A DNA stretch of 31,922 nt from Asterionellopsis glacialis (GCA_014885115.2 WKLE02002331.1:1-31922), one strand, 5' to 3'. Counted from the first letter of the stretch, positions 9,486-20,097 are shown. Program-made: numbers and translations. Notes: a model not told the origin generated them from the sequence alone.

Positions 9486-9727
9486 TACAAGCGAGACTCT
9501 AAAACATCAGATCAACGGAGGGAAGGCATTTAGCTCGTGATTATAGAATCTCCCTCGTTACCGTACAATAAATATCATGAAATCATTGACAAAAACCTTC
9601 GAAATCAACACATCGGCTGGACAAAAGTGAAATTAAATTACATTTTATTTGTACAAAGCATGTGCTGCATTATTTCTATTGGGTTGCTTCCTTCTATTCT
9701 CTCTCTGTTTTCTCTCTCTCATTGTAC

Positions 9728-10414
9728 TCATGCAGCTTTTGGAAATTCGACTAACATACCCCTGGAAGACCCCAGGCTACACGTCGGTCGCAGGCCAGAG
9801 GCGAATTTTCCGAATTTTTCTAGTGTTCCCTTCATAGGGGTTGGGGGTGGTGTTGCAATATTGTTGATGGCTTTTTGGTTCTCTTCTGGTGCATCGAAAT
9901 GCCATGTACAACGTGCTGCCGCTTCATCTGCTTTTCCCATCAAATATGCAAACTTTTTTGAATCTTCTGTATAAATCTTGTACATTTGTGCTAGTCGGTG
10001 GTGGTCGACAATTCCACTAGTTGCTTCTGACAACTTTTGGAAATGAAGGACTGCGTATATGGACTTGGTTATTGATTTATTTCGCTGTGCCATGTGTTCC
10101 GTATTAGAGCTGAATTCGAGTCCACGTCTTGAATGTGCAAAACGGCACCATCTTGTAAGGTTTTCTTGGGAACAACTTGAGTGAAGGTTATTGTAGGCAT
10201 CAGCAAGAATCACGCCGAATCCACTCTTTCTTGTTTGTCCAGCGATGAGTCTCCTTGTCTTTTTAAAGTGGCCGAAATCACTTTGAGTGAACCATATCTT
10301 TTCATGATCTTCACGAGTAAGGTCTGCGGTGTTATCGATGTGTTTGATATCCTCGGTTTCACTAAACCGAACTGATCGTTTGGGTTTCTCGTTTGTTGTA
10401 GAAGGACAGCACAT
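9728..10414 (-). CDS. Conserved diatom-type hypothetical protein (VRFS N-terminal motif)
   Basis: A single-exon frame of 228 aa, ATG at 10414. The N-terminus has the basic KPKRSVRFSE motif (residues 10-19). It is followed by an acidic stretch with LTREDHEKIWFTQSDF, a lone RRGLE motif near residue 97, and a helical Q/A/Y-rich segment (LAQMYKIYTEDSKKFAYLMGKADEAAA) in the C-terminal half. This order (VRF, then an IW/F-containing helix, then RGLE, then a helix ending in an A..G..D pattern) matches a multicopy family of unknown function that I recall from diatom genomes. There is no signal peptide or membrane segment. TPR-like or enzymatic motifs are absent. The upstream spacer (10.5-10.6 kb) has a TAGGTCCTA palindrome about 165 bp before the start. 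Confidence 0.75.
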   Translation of the reverse strand: MCCPSTTNEKPKRSVRFSETEDIKHIDNTADLTREDHEKIWFTQSDFGHFKKTRRLIAGQTRKSGFGVILADAYNNLHSSCSQENLTRWCRFAHSRRGLEFSSNTEHMAQRNKSITKSIYAVLHFQKLSEATSGIVDHHRLAQMYKIYTEDSKKFAYLMGKADEAAARCTWHFDAPEENQKAINNIATPPPTPMKGTLEKFGKFASGLRPTCSLGSSRGMLVEFPKAA

Positions 10415-12822
10415 GATGAATGGAGGTTTGTAATTTTGATTTTATGTTGAAGATTTCTTGTTTCGGCTATCGGGCGTATTGTAAGATTTGTACACGATTT
10501 GTTTTCTTTCCTCTCAGGCAACAAGAGGAAAAAATGACCGGTCCCAACCGAGTCCTAGTATTTTTTTATTCCTGCCGGTAGGTCCTAGGAACCTAGTCTA
10601 ACTGTACGAGTACCTGTACAGCTTCACATCAAATGAAACCGTGACCACTTCAATTCAATTAAAAATGACTAGAAACAAAATATGCCCTTATTCTTGGGGT
10701 GTTCCGATATTGAAGTTCAATGCTTTTTAAAAATACAGGAAAATAAATAACAAGATAGCACTTGTTACTCTTAAAAACCAAGTATTTATGCAAAGCCGAT
10801 GCTTGGTATTGAAGTCCATTAAGTATATCAGCACGATTATATAAGTACCAAGAGTCCGAAGAACAACGATGTCAATATATTTTTGTGTTTGGAATACTTA
10901 AGAGGGACATTCTCTTTATTGTGAAGTTGTACATCATAATCTATACGATGAAATATTTAGTGTATAAAAGGTAAACAATTTCTCTGATTGAGTCCCTGTT
11001 TATTTATTTAAAAAAATTCACGGTAGAAGAGAAGTAAGAAAATACAGTAACTTTAAAAATATTACCCTGGGGCTTATATGATGGTTCTTATGTAATGAAA
11101 GATTCGCTTGAAGTTGAACTTTTGTATAAAGCTTAAATCGTACCTGGTATGACAAATGAGTCTTGAATGATCTGATTCTATGAAAAAGGGTGTTTTAATA
11201 CGACCACTTCTCTACTTTACGACCACAATAACGGGTTTCAAACAACATACCTTTTAGAGATGGACCAGCATTCAAAACACTTCCCAGACTAACCCGTTTT
11301 CCCCACACCCTGAACCCTGAAGATCGATTCTCAAAGCTTTCATCTGGACTTTTGGATTTCTTTCTCTTCTATTTTTACTTCCAGGCTTCCCAGGAAGCCC
11401 AGGAAGGAACCATTTCATCTTATGGTTTTGTTTTAAGAGTGGGAACAAGAGACAGTGAGCAGCAAAGAAAATGCATTTACTTTGATTAATTTGATTAGGT
11501 CTAGAGGCCAAAAAATGTCATAGTTGTCCAGTGTTGGAGTGGTACACTCCTAACTGGAACATATCTATAGCATTGTGTTTTATGCCCTTTCAGCACACAT
11601 CCATCTGTTGTGCTGCAACTATTCCTTGGAAGATCATGTGTGATAAGCCCCCTGTTTTTTGCACCAACATTTATTTTCTGGGTTGAAAACAGATTAGGAA
11701 TGTTCTCTTACCATATTACCCATTTACCTTTAGTCTTTTAGGAAATGGTTATTTTGTGTGTGCTTCTGTGCAATGTGTATCATAGTTTAGATGCTTGCTG
11801 CTCATCCTTGTTGCCTTGTTGCCTGTTTTTTGTGTTGGTGCTGGTGCTGATTTTTATTATAACTCACTTGAAATCTTCCATCAAGATTGCTTCAATATAT
11901 CATTCATTCAGTAGCTCTTCTAATCTTCCAACCATTTCTATTTCATCAGATTAGAAATGATGATCTTTTACAAGATACCTAGAGTAGTGTTTGCTAATAT
12001 TTTAATATGCAGCAGACTCTTTGACTGCATTTAAGTGTATGAATGTGCTATCTTAAAATATATGTAGTAGTGTTTGTTTGGTGCATTAAGTTATGTTTGT
12101 TGTTGACTTTCCAACTAAAATCACCCTCACGCCTCTGTACAATGGTCCCTAAAATCTTTTTGCTCAACCTTCTTGAGTATCGACTTTGGATGTCTCTTGT
12201 GTCTGTGTGGCATACCTGAAATCTTTCTGTAGTCTGTCCTCACACACATGATCCCATGATGAAATAAAGTAGGAAAAGTGAAGTGCAAAGATTGTTGTTG
12301 TTATTTCTGCTGAAAATCATGATGGCAGTTACTCGCGAGGTGAATTGACATGGAATGGTTGTGATGTTTGGTTGGTGAGTGTTTTCGATCACAATGTTTC
12401 GGCCGGAAGATTGCTAGCAGATACGCAGAGAGGCTAGGGTTAGGGTTATAGGATTTCTCATACGTGCTGTCTGTACATTTATCGCACCGTAGCAATTTGG
12501 ATTGCGTCCGTCGCTCGTACCCGACATGCACACCCACCTGTGCAACTGTTGAGTTCGTTCTCTGTTGTATTTTGCCAGATCTTGAGCCATCTTTCATCTT
12601 CGCTTCCTTTCGTGTGTTGCTGACCTTGAAACGTCAACACCCACATTTTAGCGCCTCGGTTGACCTCATCAAGAGATCCTATCAACATCTAGACCAACAA
12701 GGAAGGGTACCAAATCAAATCTGGAGATCCCAGCTGTTGTGTTGGGAAAAATTGTTGCTTAGTGAAAGTTGTTCATACAGTACGGAAAAAACACATCTCT
12801 GATAATATTCTTTGCCTCCAAT
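10415..12822. other. Long AT-rich spacer, no gene recognised
   Basis: 2.4 kb between two divergent genes. I see no coding stretch with recognisable domains; the longest frames (11272-11511 minus, 11745-11954 plus, 12301-12597 minus) lack family features. Landmarks are TAGGTCCTA at 10579-10587, TACCTGGTA at 11141-11149, and a telomere-like TAGGGTTAGGGTTA at about 12435-12448. The last 300 bp, ending at 12822, are less AT-rich and likely contain the promoter and leader of the proteasome gene. Unannotated non-coding RNA cannot be excluded. Confidence 0.5.
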
Positions 12823-13884
12823 ATGAATACTGGACGAACAACGTTTGTTTGGTATTGCAGTTTGTTACTATGGCATTATGTTGCTTTGGTGGTTGTTGAA
12901 GGCCAGAAATTTGAACCGTATCAACTTAATGGTGGTTTAGTTTCAGCTGTAGCAGGTCGTGATTTTTGTGTTGTAGCATCTGACACAAGATTAATGGATG
13001 GTGGGTTTGAAATTTATTCACGTTCCTTCTTGACCAGTCGATTATGGACTGTGAATGGCGGTGAGGATATTGTTTCTGATGATGAAAATGAGTACAGTAA
13101 TACAGATTCAAACGTCCAACATACCGAAGATACAAATAATAGCAATATTAGAATATTTAACGACGATGGCTCGTTAGTTATTCCTCCAAGAGGAAAAGTC
13201 TTATTACAACGAGATAATCATAAGAATGATATTAACATGGACACAACAACATCATCACCTTCAATTTGGATTGCATCGGCTGGTTGCAGTGCTGATTGTG
13301 ATGCTCTTAAACGACAAGTGCGTTCTGATATTCGAGCAACAAAATTTTGGGGAACATCGTTGGATGTTAACCATGTTGCTACATTATTAAGTCAAATTTT
13401 ATATTCACGGAGAGGTTTCCCTTTCTATAGCTTTTGCGTTGTAGCTGGAATTCTACCAGAGCAAGAGGGAGGAGGAGGAGCAGTTTATGGCTACGATGCT
13501 ATTGGATCATTCGAACAAGTCGCGGTAGCTACGGCTGGTACTGGACGTGAACTATTACAACCTATATTGGATCGATTGTTTGGTGCCTATTCTTCTGCTG
13601 GTACTTCCTCATCAACATTGGAACAGACATGGAGGAAGGCCACACTCACTGTTACGGCTGGTGGTGCTGACGGTAAACTTTTCAAGATCCCGAAAGTGGT
13701 AGAGACTCAAGTAGAATGTACTGCGGATGAGGCAGTAGCACTTTTAATTCGAGGATACAGATCTGTTGCTGAACGAGAAATTGGTGTTGGTGACAAGGTG
13801 GTTATATGCATCACACAACGCTGTGAATATGACACTTCAAAAACTCGTTTAAAAGTTCTTGAAGTGCCGCTAAAACAGCATTAA
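12823..13884 (+). CDS. 20S proteasome beta-6 (PSMB1)-like protein with signal-peptide-like leader
   Basis: A single exon of 353 aa from ATG 12823. From residue 29 it follows the non-catalytic beta-6 subunit of the 20S proteasome: KFEPYQLNGG (29-38), FCVVASDTRL (48-57), then WIASAGCSADC (149-159), ILYSRRGFPFY, GAVYGYDAIGSF, and a final D.V.ICI strand. The usual Thr1 nucleophile is absent, as expected for beta-6. Three things are odd. The N-terminal prosequence is replaced by a basic residue plus an 18-20 residue hydrophobic stretch (about 7-25) ending VVVEGQ, like a signal peptide. An acidic Asp/Asn/Ser-rich insertion fills about residues 76-146. A second insertion (around TLTVTAGGADGKLFKIPK) lengthens the C-terminal half. 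Human PSMB1 is about 240 aa. It may be an organelle- or secretory-targeted paralogue. A cytosolic subunit with a hydrophobic prosequence is the main alternative. Confidence 0.8.
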   Translation: MNTGRTTFVWYCSLLLWHYVALVVVEGQKFEPYQLNGGLVSAVAGRDFCVVASDTRLMDGGFEIYSRSFLTSRLWTVNGGEDIVSDDENEYSNTDSNVQHTEDTNNSNIRIFNDDGSLVIPPRGKVLLQRDNHKNDINMDTTTSSPSIWIASAGCSADCDALKRQVRSDIRATKFWGTSLDVNHVATLLSQILYSRRGFPFYSFCVVAGILPEQEGGGGAVYGYDAIGSFEQVAVATAGTGRELLQPILDRLFGAYSSAGTSSSTLEQTWRKATLTVTAGGADGKLFKIPKVVETQVECTADEAVALLIRGYRSVAEREIGVGDKVVICITQRCEYDTSKTRLKVLEVPLKQH

Positions 13885-15216
13885 CTGGTTAAAATTTTGG
13901 AAAGGTGTTATTTTTATGTTGCTGCACACGTAGGACCTGGGTCTAGAGAAAGAATTCGTGTGTATGGGCTCGTACATGTAATACAGTTCGAGAAAGATAC
14001 ATCAATCCAATACTTGGAATTACCAAAAACATTGCTATTGACGGAGCCGATATGTGGTTTTGCTCTCTCTCGCTATCTCTTAATTTGACGCTTTGAAGTC
14101 TTCGTATACTTCACAGGTCCAAATGCAACTATTAAGGATGTGGTTCATATCTTTTAAAAATAGAACTTCGAGACCAAACAAAAAATATCTACAGAACTAA
14201 GCATAAGATAGCTCTAAATGCAAGAAATTTTATAGCGAAACAAGGCTTTGAATTATGATGCGGATATCAATATTGCAGATTTAAATAATTTCTATATAAT
14301 TAGTAATATGGAACACCCAAGTGCACAAAAGGTATCCCAAGAGTGGAAGATACCTTTTCGTACTACATGTTGTTGATCTTCTTTCGATTACCACTTGAAG
14401 GTTTACAACTCAATCCTTGTTTTAGAAACTCTTTCTTCAGGCAAAAAGTACTGACTGTACTGTCATGCCGACAGAATGAGTCAACATATGCCATAGTAGT
14501 TCCCCCCAGATCCAAGCTATGCATTTATCTATTGAGAGAAAAGGAGTCTTTTAGAGGCTGAAATCATTAGACCTATGACGTACCGTAGATTGTAGGACTT
14601 CTGTGAGGTTCCTACCCTAGACATAATTGTGAACAAGTGGTTTCAGGCAAGAGAATACCGACCTCTGGTTTGTTATCGGTAGGCGAATCTGCTGGGCAGG
14701 TATGAATCAGTGGCCCAACTATCATCGATCACTTATGTATTAAGGATACTGCTAGTGAGGCAAAAGTCTAACTTCATTTAATTAACATTAAAAAAAAGTA
14801 AAAATGTGCTGCTGAGGTCAAATAAAATAATAATACATCATTATTTATTCCCGGCTACATAATGCAAGTTTTAATACGATTCCAACGGGTCAGGCATCTT
14901 TTTATATATAAGAATACCTTAATCCGGTTAATGCTATTTATTGGGAAAGTAATTGGCCCTCAACCGGTCTTATTTTTCAAAATCCACGAGAACGAGACTT
15001 TGGTTCAATTTTCAAATGACAATCAACTCATCAATTCTTGGGTATCACGTTTACTTCTCCGGATAGTCGGATACTAGGGAAGTTGAAGAACAGTAGTAAT
15101 TCTTCAGGTAAACAAGGCCGTCATGTATTTATTGTAAAATTCGTTTCGTAATGAACATCATTGCGATTATTTTTGTGATCGATGGTTCGAGAGGGCAGGT
15201 TTCATTTCGCGGTGTG

Positions 15217-15300
15217 TTATGGGTCATTCTTTACTCAAAGTAAAAATAAATTTAGCTTTTTTATGGGTTATTCTTTACTCGAAGTAAAAAAAATATAGCC
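15217..15300 (+). repeat. Imperfect tandem duplication, unit about 44 bp
   Basis: Copy 1 (15217-15260) and copy 2 (15261-15300) share TTATGGGT(C/T)ATTCTTTACTC(A/G)AAGTAAAAA followed by AATTTAGC/ATATAGCC. Copy 2 is a few bases shorter. The units contain TTTACTC...AAGTAAA, a short inverted repeat. Confidence 0.75.
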
Positions 15301-15363
15301 CGACACAGCCTTATTTTTCACAATTTTCCTTTTTGGGCACTTCACCTGATACCTGGCACCTGG

Positions 15364-15924
15364 TACCTGGTACAGTACCGTACCTGGTACCTTGTAGGTA
15401 GGATTACCCGGTATAGTACATAATATGTTATGTTGTGACTCTTGGCAAAAATTCCTCCGATCCGTAAATATGGAGAGGCGGATGAATGCCATGTTTACAG
15501 GCACAACTTGTATCCGTTCCAATCATGCCTTTTATTATATACTTTGTCCTAAATAGAGACAGTGCATGCAGGGAGTTGAACACAATAAAATAATAACATC
15601 TTACTTAGGACGACTACCAACAGGGTGTGTAGTGTCTATCTACAAGCAGGTCCTTAATTTCGGTGTCAGACATGATCGAAAATGTCGCGTATCGAACAAT
15701 TATGGGACAACCCTCGGTTGATCTAACCGATATTGCAACAGGTACAGTAGTCACAAATCGGGCGGGGGATGATACGTTATTTTTTACCTGTACCTGGTAC
15801 AGTACTTGTCGCTGTACCTGGTACAAGGTCGGTAGGAACAACTTAGTCCTATCTGGGGTACCTAGAGCATTAATACCTGGTACAATGGGTGCCAAAATTA
15901 GTGGAATATATTAAGTACCAGGTA
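15364..15924. repeat. Cluster 2 of TACC(W)GGTA odd palindromes
   Basis: Exact 9-mers start at 15364, 15381, 15791, 15815, 15874 and 15916. A central-C variant, TACCCGGTA, lies at 15405. The sites come in close pairs (17 bp and 24 bp apart at 15364/15381 and 15791/15815), often fused through GTAC. No coding frame covers them convincingly. Confidence 0.75.
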
Positions 15925-16596
15925 CTGTACGTATTTCTACTCATGAAATAGGCAATGCAAAAAATAATTATGCCTCACAAGAATTATGCCACAGAGGCAG
16001 TAATCACCATCATGTGACGCAACAGTTTGGGTGTACCTTGTACCTTCGATTTCCTGCGTGTATGTATTTACTATTATGAAGAAAGGGCACCTTTCTACTG
16101 CGCATTACTCCTATTGTTCAAATTCTGAAATAATTAAATAACACAACATGATAATTAATGTTCGCCTTCCAATTTTCACAGTGGTTGTTCATGAGTATAT
16201 CATTTTTCCTTCGCTCTCACGTAATAAATACAGTAACCTTATCCGGATCAATATGTCCCATATCGAACAATTAAAGGGCTAAACTTTTTTTAAAAATTTT
16301 AATATCAGTCCACACCGTTTTTTGCTTTTTTGTAGGTCCTACTATCATTGAGTGAGTTTATTGTGGATAATTTTCACCGAAGGAACGTCATAAGAATATG
16401 GCGGAAATATTTATGCCACAAGAACACAAATTATTCCACGAATGCATCTCGCGGTGGCTCATCAAGTTGGTTGTTCACACAACATTAATGCACACGAGAA
16501 ATTTTAGAGAAACGCTGTTTTCTCATTTATTTTTTTAACTTGTTTACAAAAATCCAGTCAGTGGAAATCCTATTTTGAAATAAGGAAGTTCATAAC

Positions 16597-17253
16597 ATGT
16601 GTCTCATCGCTGACTTTAACAACAAGGGCGTGGAATTACTTGAGAATGGATTTTACGTCGATGCTATACACATGTTCACAGGAGCTCTCCAGATATTGAA
16701 TCAATCGATTAGTGGCGAAAATAATCTCTCATCAGCCGAACGAATACAACGGGCTAGAGGGAGAATGATTCAAACTTCAGACAAGATTTCTTCGGTTGAG
16801 AAGGCATCGCAAGACTTTGGACTGTTCATGTATAGCAAACCAATGAGAATTGAATCAATACCAGTTGTGGACAAAATGCAGAATAACCAGTGGGAAATTT
16901 TATTGTTTAATATAGCATTGACACATCATCTAAGGGCATTTGTTCATCCTTCCTTAATGGATACTTCATTTAACAAAGCAATGATAGCCTATGAATCATT
17001 GTATGAATTAATGATTGATTGGGATGGTTTATACCCAAAATCCATTCGTCTAACATTGGGTGTTCTAAACAACATGGGTCAGATATATCACGAAATTGGG
17101 AAATTTGATGAAGCACGCTTTCTTTTCCAAAAGGCGTCAAATTTTGCGGACAGTCTTACAAAATCACAAGCGCAAGAACTTGGAAGAGACAGGAGCGATT
17201 TTGTGCTGAATGCCTTGGTCCTCTCTTTACCAACAATGGCTGCTGTAGCTTAA
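16597..17253 (+). CDS. TPR-like protein of a diatom-expanded family, copy 1
   Basis: A single exon of 218 aa, ATG 16597. The helical pairs look like tetratricopeptide repeats. Residues 7-34 (FNNKGVELLENGFYVDAIHMFTGALQIL) form an N-terminal TPR. A central LFNIALTHHLRAF helix and an AMIAYESLYELM helix follow. The last repeat, near residues 151-178, reads LGVLNNMGQIYHEIGKFDEARFLFQKA. The order FNN(K/x)G...ALQIL, then the NxAL.HHL helix, then NNMGQIYHE defines a family I recall as numerous in diatoms, function unknown, probably protein-protein adaptors. There is no signal peptide. It is paralogous and co-oriented with 19095-19760, sharing the same N-terminal and NNMGQIYHE signatures and similar length. 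A.VA-type endings (AAVA, ASAA) close both proteins. Confidence 0.85.
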   Translation: MCLIADFNNKGVELLENGFYVDAIHMFTGALQILNQSISGENNLSSAERIQRARGRMIQTSDKISSVEKASQDFGLFMYSKPMRIESIPVVDKMQNNQWEILLFNIALTHHLRAFVHPSLMDTSFNKAMIAYESLYELMIDWDGLYPKSIRLTLGVLNNMGQIYHEIGKFDEARFLFQKASNFADSLTKSQAQELGRDRSDFVLNALVLSLPTMAAVA

Positions 17254-19094
17254 AACGAAGATACTGTAACAAACGCTAGATTTTCTAATTTGTTTATTAT
17301 AGAACTAAAAAATGATTTTTTCTTCTTGAACGGTATATACAATGCGACCTACATTGGGTAAATGGGAAGTTCAATTAGAACACAAAGCAGGGACGTGATG
17401 AAGAAACAAAGTACTTCACCAGTATCAATTTGAGAGACTAAATTTTATAAATTTTTCCACATTCTAATTAATTACTCCAGAAGTCTTTACTAATTCAGTA
17501 TCAAGAAGTGCTACGCTTTATTCTAAGTTGAAACTGCCACTCAAGCTGCAATTCCGTCATAGTTACCTAAAATATGATATAAACCTTGAGCATAATTTTG
17601 AGCATGTGAAAACTTCACATGCTAACAAGGGTATCAGCGAATGAAGTAATTCAACGTTAAGAAAGTGTTTGAAGTGCCTTCAGTTATAGAGACTTCAAGC
17701 CATGTTATTGGAGGTTGAACTTTTGATTCAACGCAAAAAGGTGAGCGCGTAAAGTACTTTTTTTCTAGAGGATACTATGACCTTAGGTCCCAGTCGGAGA
17801 GGCTGGGCCCCATCAGTTTCACTGGCAGATGGAATTGAGTACCACGTACCGGTGGGACATCCCAATACCATATTGAAGACATGGAGACTTGCAGGAGTCC
17901 AACGGGGAGTTTCACTCTAAGGCAGGTTATATTTTATATTTTTATTATTAAATATATCATATTATATTATTGTGAAGAGGTTTCTACAAACATTTTTTGG
18001 GGTACAGGGCAGTTTAAATCACTTACTCGTAGGAAAACAAAGTTCCATTTTACTGCAATGTGAAAAATATTGTTCGACCATAATGCCTTTGAGTTATTAC
18101 TGTGTGAGAATATGTTCTGGTACTGTATCAGTGGCTTCTTCTTTTCATCCTGGGGACTGGTCAACATACATGCCCCAAGAGGATGGTTCGTTTCCTCGCC
18201 GACACATTAATTTTATACGATTGTACACATTCATGACATTAGACGATACACCTTGTAAGGTAGCTGTTTCTCAAAAGGTACGTTTTACTGTTTTATTCGA
18301 ATCATAACCCTCGTGATGGATGGTCATTCTCGAGGTCCCAATAAAGTTGCATTTACTCGGTAGGATTGCAGTAAAAGGCACTTTATAATTATAATTATCA
18401 TCATCATAATTAATTACGTACGAATGGAATTACCTTTTTCAAAACTCGCACTCTAGAGGTACTGTACCTTCTGGGGGTACATAATATCCCTCTGTAGACT
18501 GTTACCGTAACCCCGACGTTTCCAGAAGAAACTCCATATAGGCAGGTTCTTCACACAGCAAGGACTATGTAGGTGGAATTTACAATCGCTGGGAAACACT
18601 ACATAATCCGATTAATCGTAGTGATATCCCATTTACCAGTAGCTGGTGTACCAGGCAAAGAAACGACCTAGAATTATATACACAGGTATCTTTGGCATCG
18701 ACCATAAAAGTCCAGCATATCTCTACGTAGGATCCCAATGTATGACTAAATTTACCTGGTACATGTATATCTGACTCTTACCTTATGAGATGCTTCAAGA
18801 TACAATTGAAAATACAGTACTAATTCAAGGTCGTAGTTATGATACCCAGGTACAGCTACCGGTAGTAATCGATACCACCCGCACCTTCAACTTGGACCAT
18901 CATTCGTTTTGATATGTGAGTACCGGTCACAGTTCCAGGACACCTCTTCGGACAATCAAGGGCATAAAAAAAAGATAAAAAATTCATTTTGTTTCGTGCA
19001 TTTTTTACCAGGGTACCTGCCAATATCGTATCATCCGAGCACCCATCAACAGAAACATCATAAAAAATTCAGAAGGAGAAAATACTCAGCCATT
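17254..19094. other. Spacer between the two TPR-like paralogues
   Basis: 1.84 kb with no supported gene. Frames at 17881-18063 and 17972-18307 have no recognisable features, and the latter lacks an ATG. From 18430 to 18925 there are scattered TACC/GGTA palindromes (TACCTGGTA 18753-18761; TACCGGTA 18857-18864) and several GTAC-rich words. I looked for remnants of a third TPR copy and found none. Confidence 0.5.
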
Positions 19095-19760
19095 ATGGAA
19101 AACTTAACTTGCGCAATAGAGTTCAACAACAAGGCTGCTGCGTTTCTACAAGGAGGAAGTGCTGCCGATGCCTTGCATATGCTCCAGGGAGCCCTGCAAA
19201 TTATGTCGCAGTTAGATCGCCATGGAAAAATTCAAGAGTCTGACCCCTGCATAAAACTAGCGAGTGCTAAAATTCTCCGTGAAACTGAAGCTACGGTCAC
19301 AGAAAAAATGGCAGACTTCAATACTTCTTTTATTTACAGAAGGCCTATGGAATGGAGATCTAAAATTTCAAACGATGGCTTGTACCACAAGAATTTATTG
19401 CTGGCAATCATGTTCAACAAAAGTTTAGCAATTCATTTATACGCTCTAGAACAAAACTCTTACAAAGTAGAAGAATCACTGCAAATGGCTGCCCTAAGTT
19501 ACGAGATAACATACGATCTTCTCTTTGATGATGAAGTTTCACAGAAGAGACTTCCAATCCCACCAAGACGCTTCTTTATGGCATTGCTAAACAATATGGG
19601 TCAGATCTATCACGAGCTCGGTCAATATGACAAGTCTCAATCATTCCTTGACGAGCTTTCTAAACAACTCCATTCCGACAAAACCACAACTGATGTTGAG
19701 AGCTGTTTTTATGTGAATACAATCGTTCTCATACCACCAAGCGCTGCTAGCGCAGCTTGA
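19095..19760 (+). CDS. TPR-like protein of a diatom-expanded family, copy 2
   Basis: A single exon of 221 aa. ATG 19095 is chosen because it aligns the N-terminus with the paralogue at 16597, although the frame stays open upstream without a better ATG context. The N-terminal repeat (EFNNKAAAFLQGG...ALHMLQGALQIM) mirrors copy 1. The central part has IMFNKSLAIHLYAL followed by AALSYEITYDLLF. The last repeat is MALLNNMGQIYHELGQYDKSQSFLDEL. The NNMGQIYHE signature is identical in the two copies, while the middle has diverged widely. Probably an adaptor; function unknown. It ends 337 bp before the convergent 3' end of the SLY1 gene. Confidence 0.85.
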   Translation: MENLTCAIEFNNKAAAFLQGGSAADALHMLQGALQIMSQLDRHGKIQESDPCIKLASAKILRETEATVTEKMADFNTSFIYRRPMEWRSKISNDGLYHKNLLLAIMFNKSLAIHLYALEQNSYKVEESLQMAALSYEITYDLLFDDEVSQKRLPIPPRRFFMALLNNMGQIYHELGQYDKSQSFLDELSKQLHSDKTTTDVESCFYVNTIVLIPPSAASAA

Positions 19761-20097
19761 CTATGATTACACTGAAGTGGTATACAACTTTCCATTACGA
19801 ACACTTGACAACTTTATATTGAAGAACAAAACAATGTGGTTGTTTGTTTTTCATGTCATTGAAGCAGGATCATCCGGAATGGTTCTAACCAAAAATTAAA
19901 GTAGTAAAGAAAGCATTTTTCACTTGAGCTACGACGAGAGTGGACAAAGGTACAACATAATATAAAATAAAGAGAAAAAAAAAGAGATATGTCGCACAAC
20001 AGATTTCAATACTTTTCTTTATAATTTTAGAGATGTTTTGAAGTTGCAGCCATCATGTTGCATAGATATCAAAATTACCTAAGGATCATCTTACGAA
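19761..20097. other. Convergent 3' spacer (TPR-like copy 2 / SLY1)
   Basis: 337 bp between two convergent stop codons. AT-rich, with A-runs near 19970-19990, compatible with two overlapping 3'UTRs. Nothing else is seen. Confidence 0.6.

Larger units (their letters stand above)
8518..9727. other. Transposon-derived spacer downstream of the transposase relic
   Basis: It holds a C10 homopolymer at 8609-8618, a strong hairpin (8904-9012), a short minus-strand frame (9145-9438) and a second copy of the transposase 3' end (9418-9485). A plus-strand frame at 8547-8756 (FFVPPPKKK...) crosses the C-run and is unrecognised. The part after 9490 is probably the 3'UTR of the minus-strand gene at 9728. 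Confidence 0.5.
13885..16596. other. Repeat-rich spacer, no intact gene
   Basis: 2.7 kb with no supported gene. It includes a 44-bp tandem duplication (15217-15300), a TACC(W)GGTA cluster (15364-15924), a TAGGTCCTA site (16333-16341) and recurring short blocks such as TATCGAACAATTA (15688 and 16261) and TTATGCCACAAGAA-like sequences (about 15970-16000 and 16414). The recurrence of short blocks suggests worn-down element copies. The final 100 bp before 16597 are AT-rich and may hold the promoter of the TPR-like gene. Confidence 0.5.

Noticed and set aside
11272..11511. 79-codon minus-strand frame with a GLPGKPG motif
   Set aside because: The collagen-like triplet comes from a short CCAGG repeat. 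The frame lacks an ATG start and any other support.
17972..18307. 111-codon plus-strand frame between the TPR-like genes
   Set aside because: Starts without ATG, no homology to the neighbouring family, and the composition of spacer DNA.
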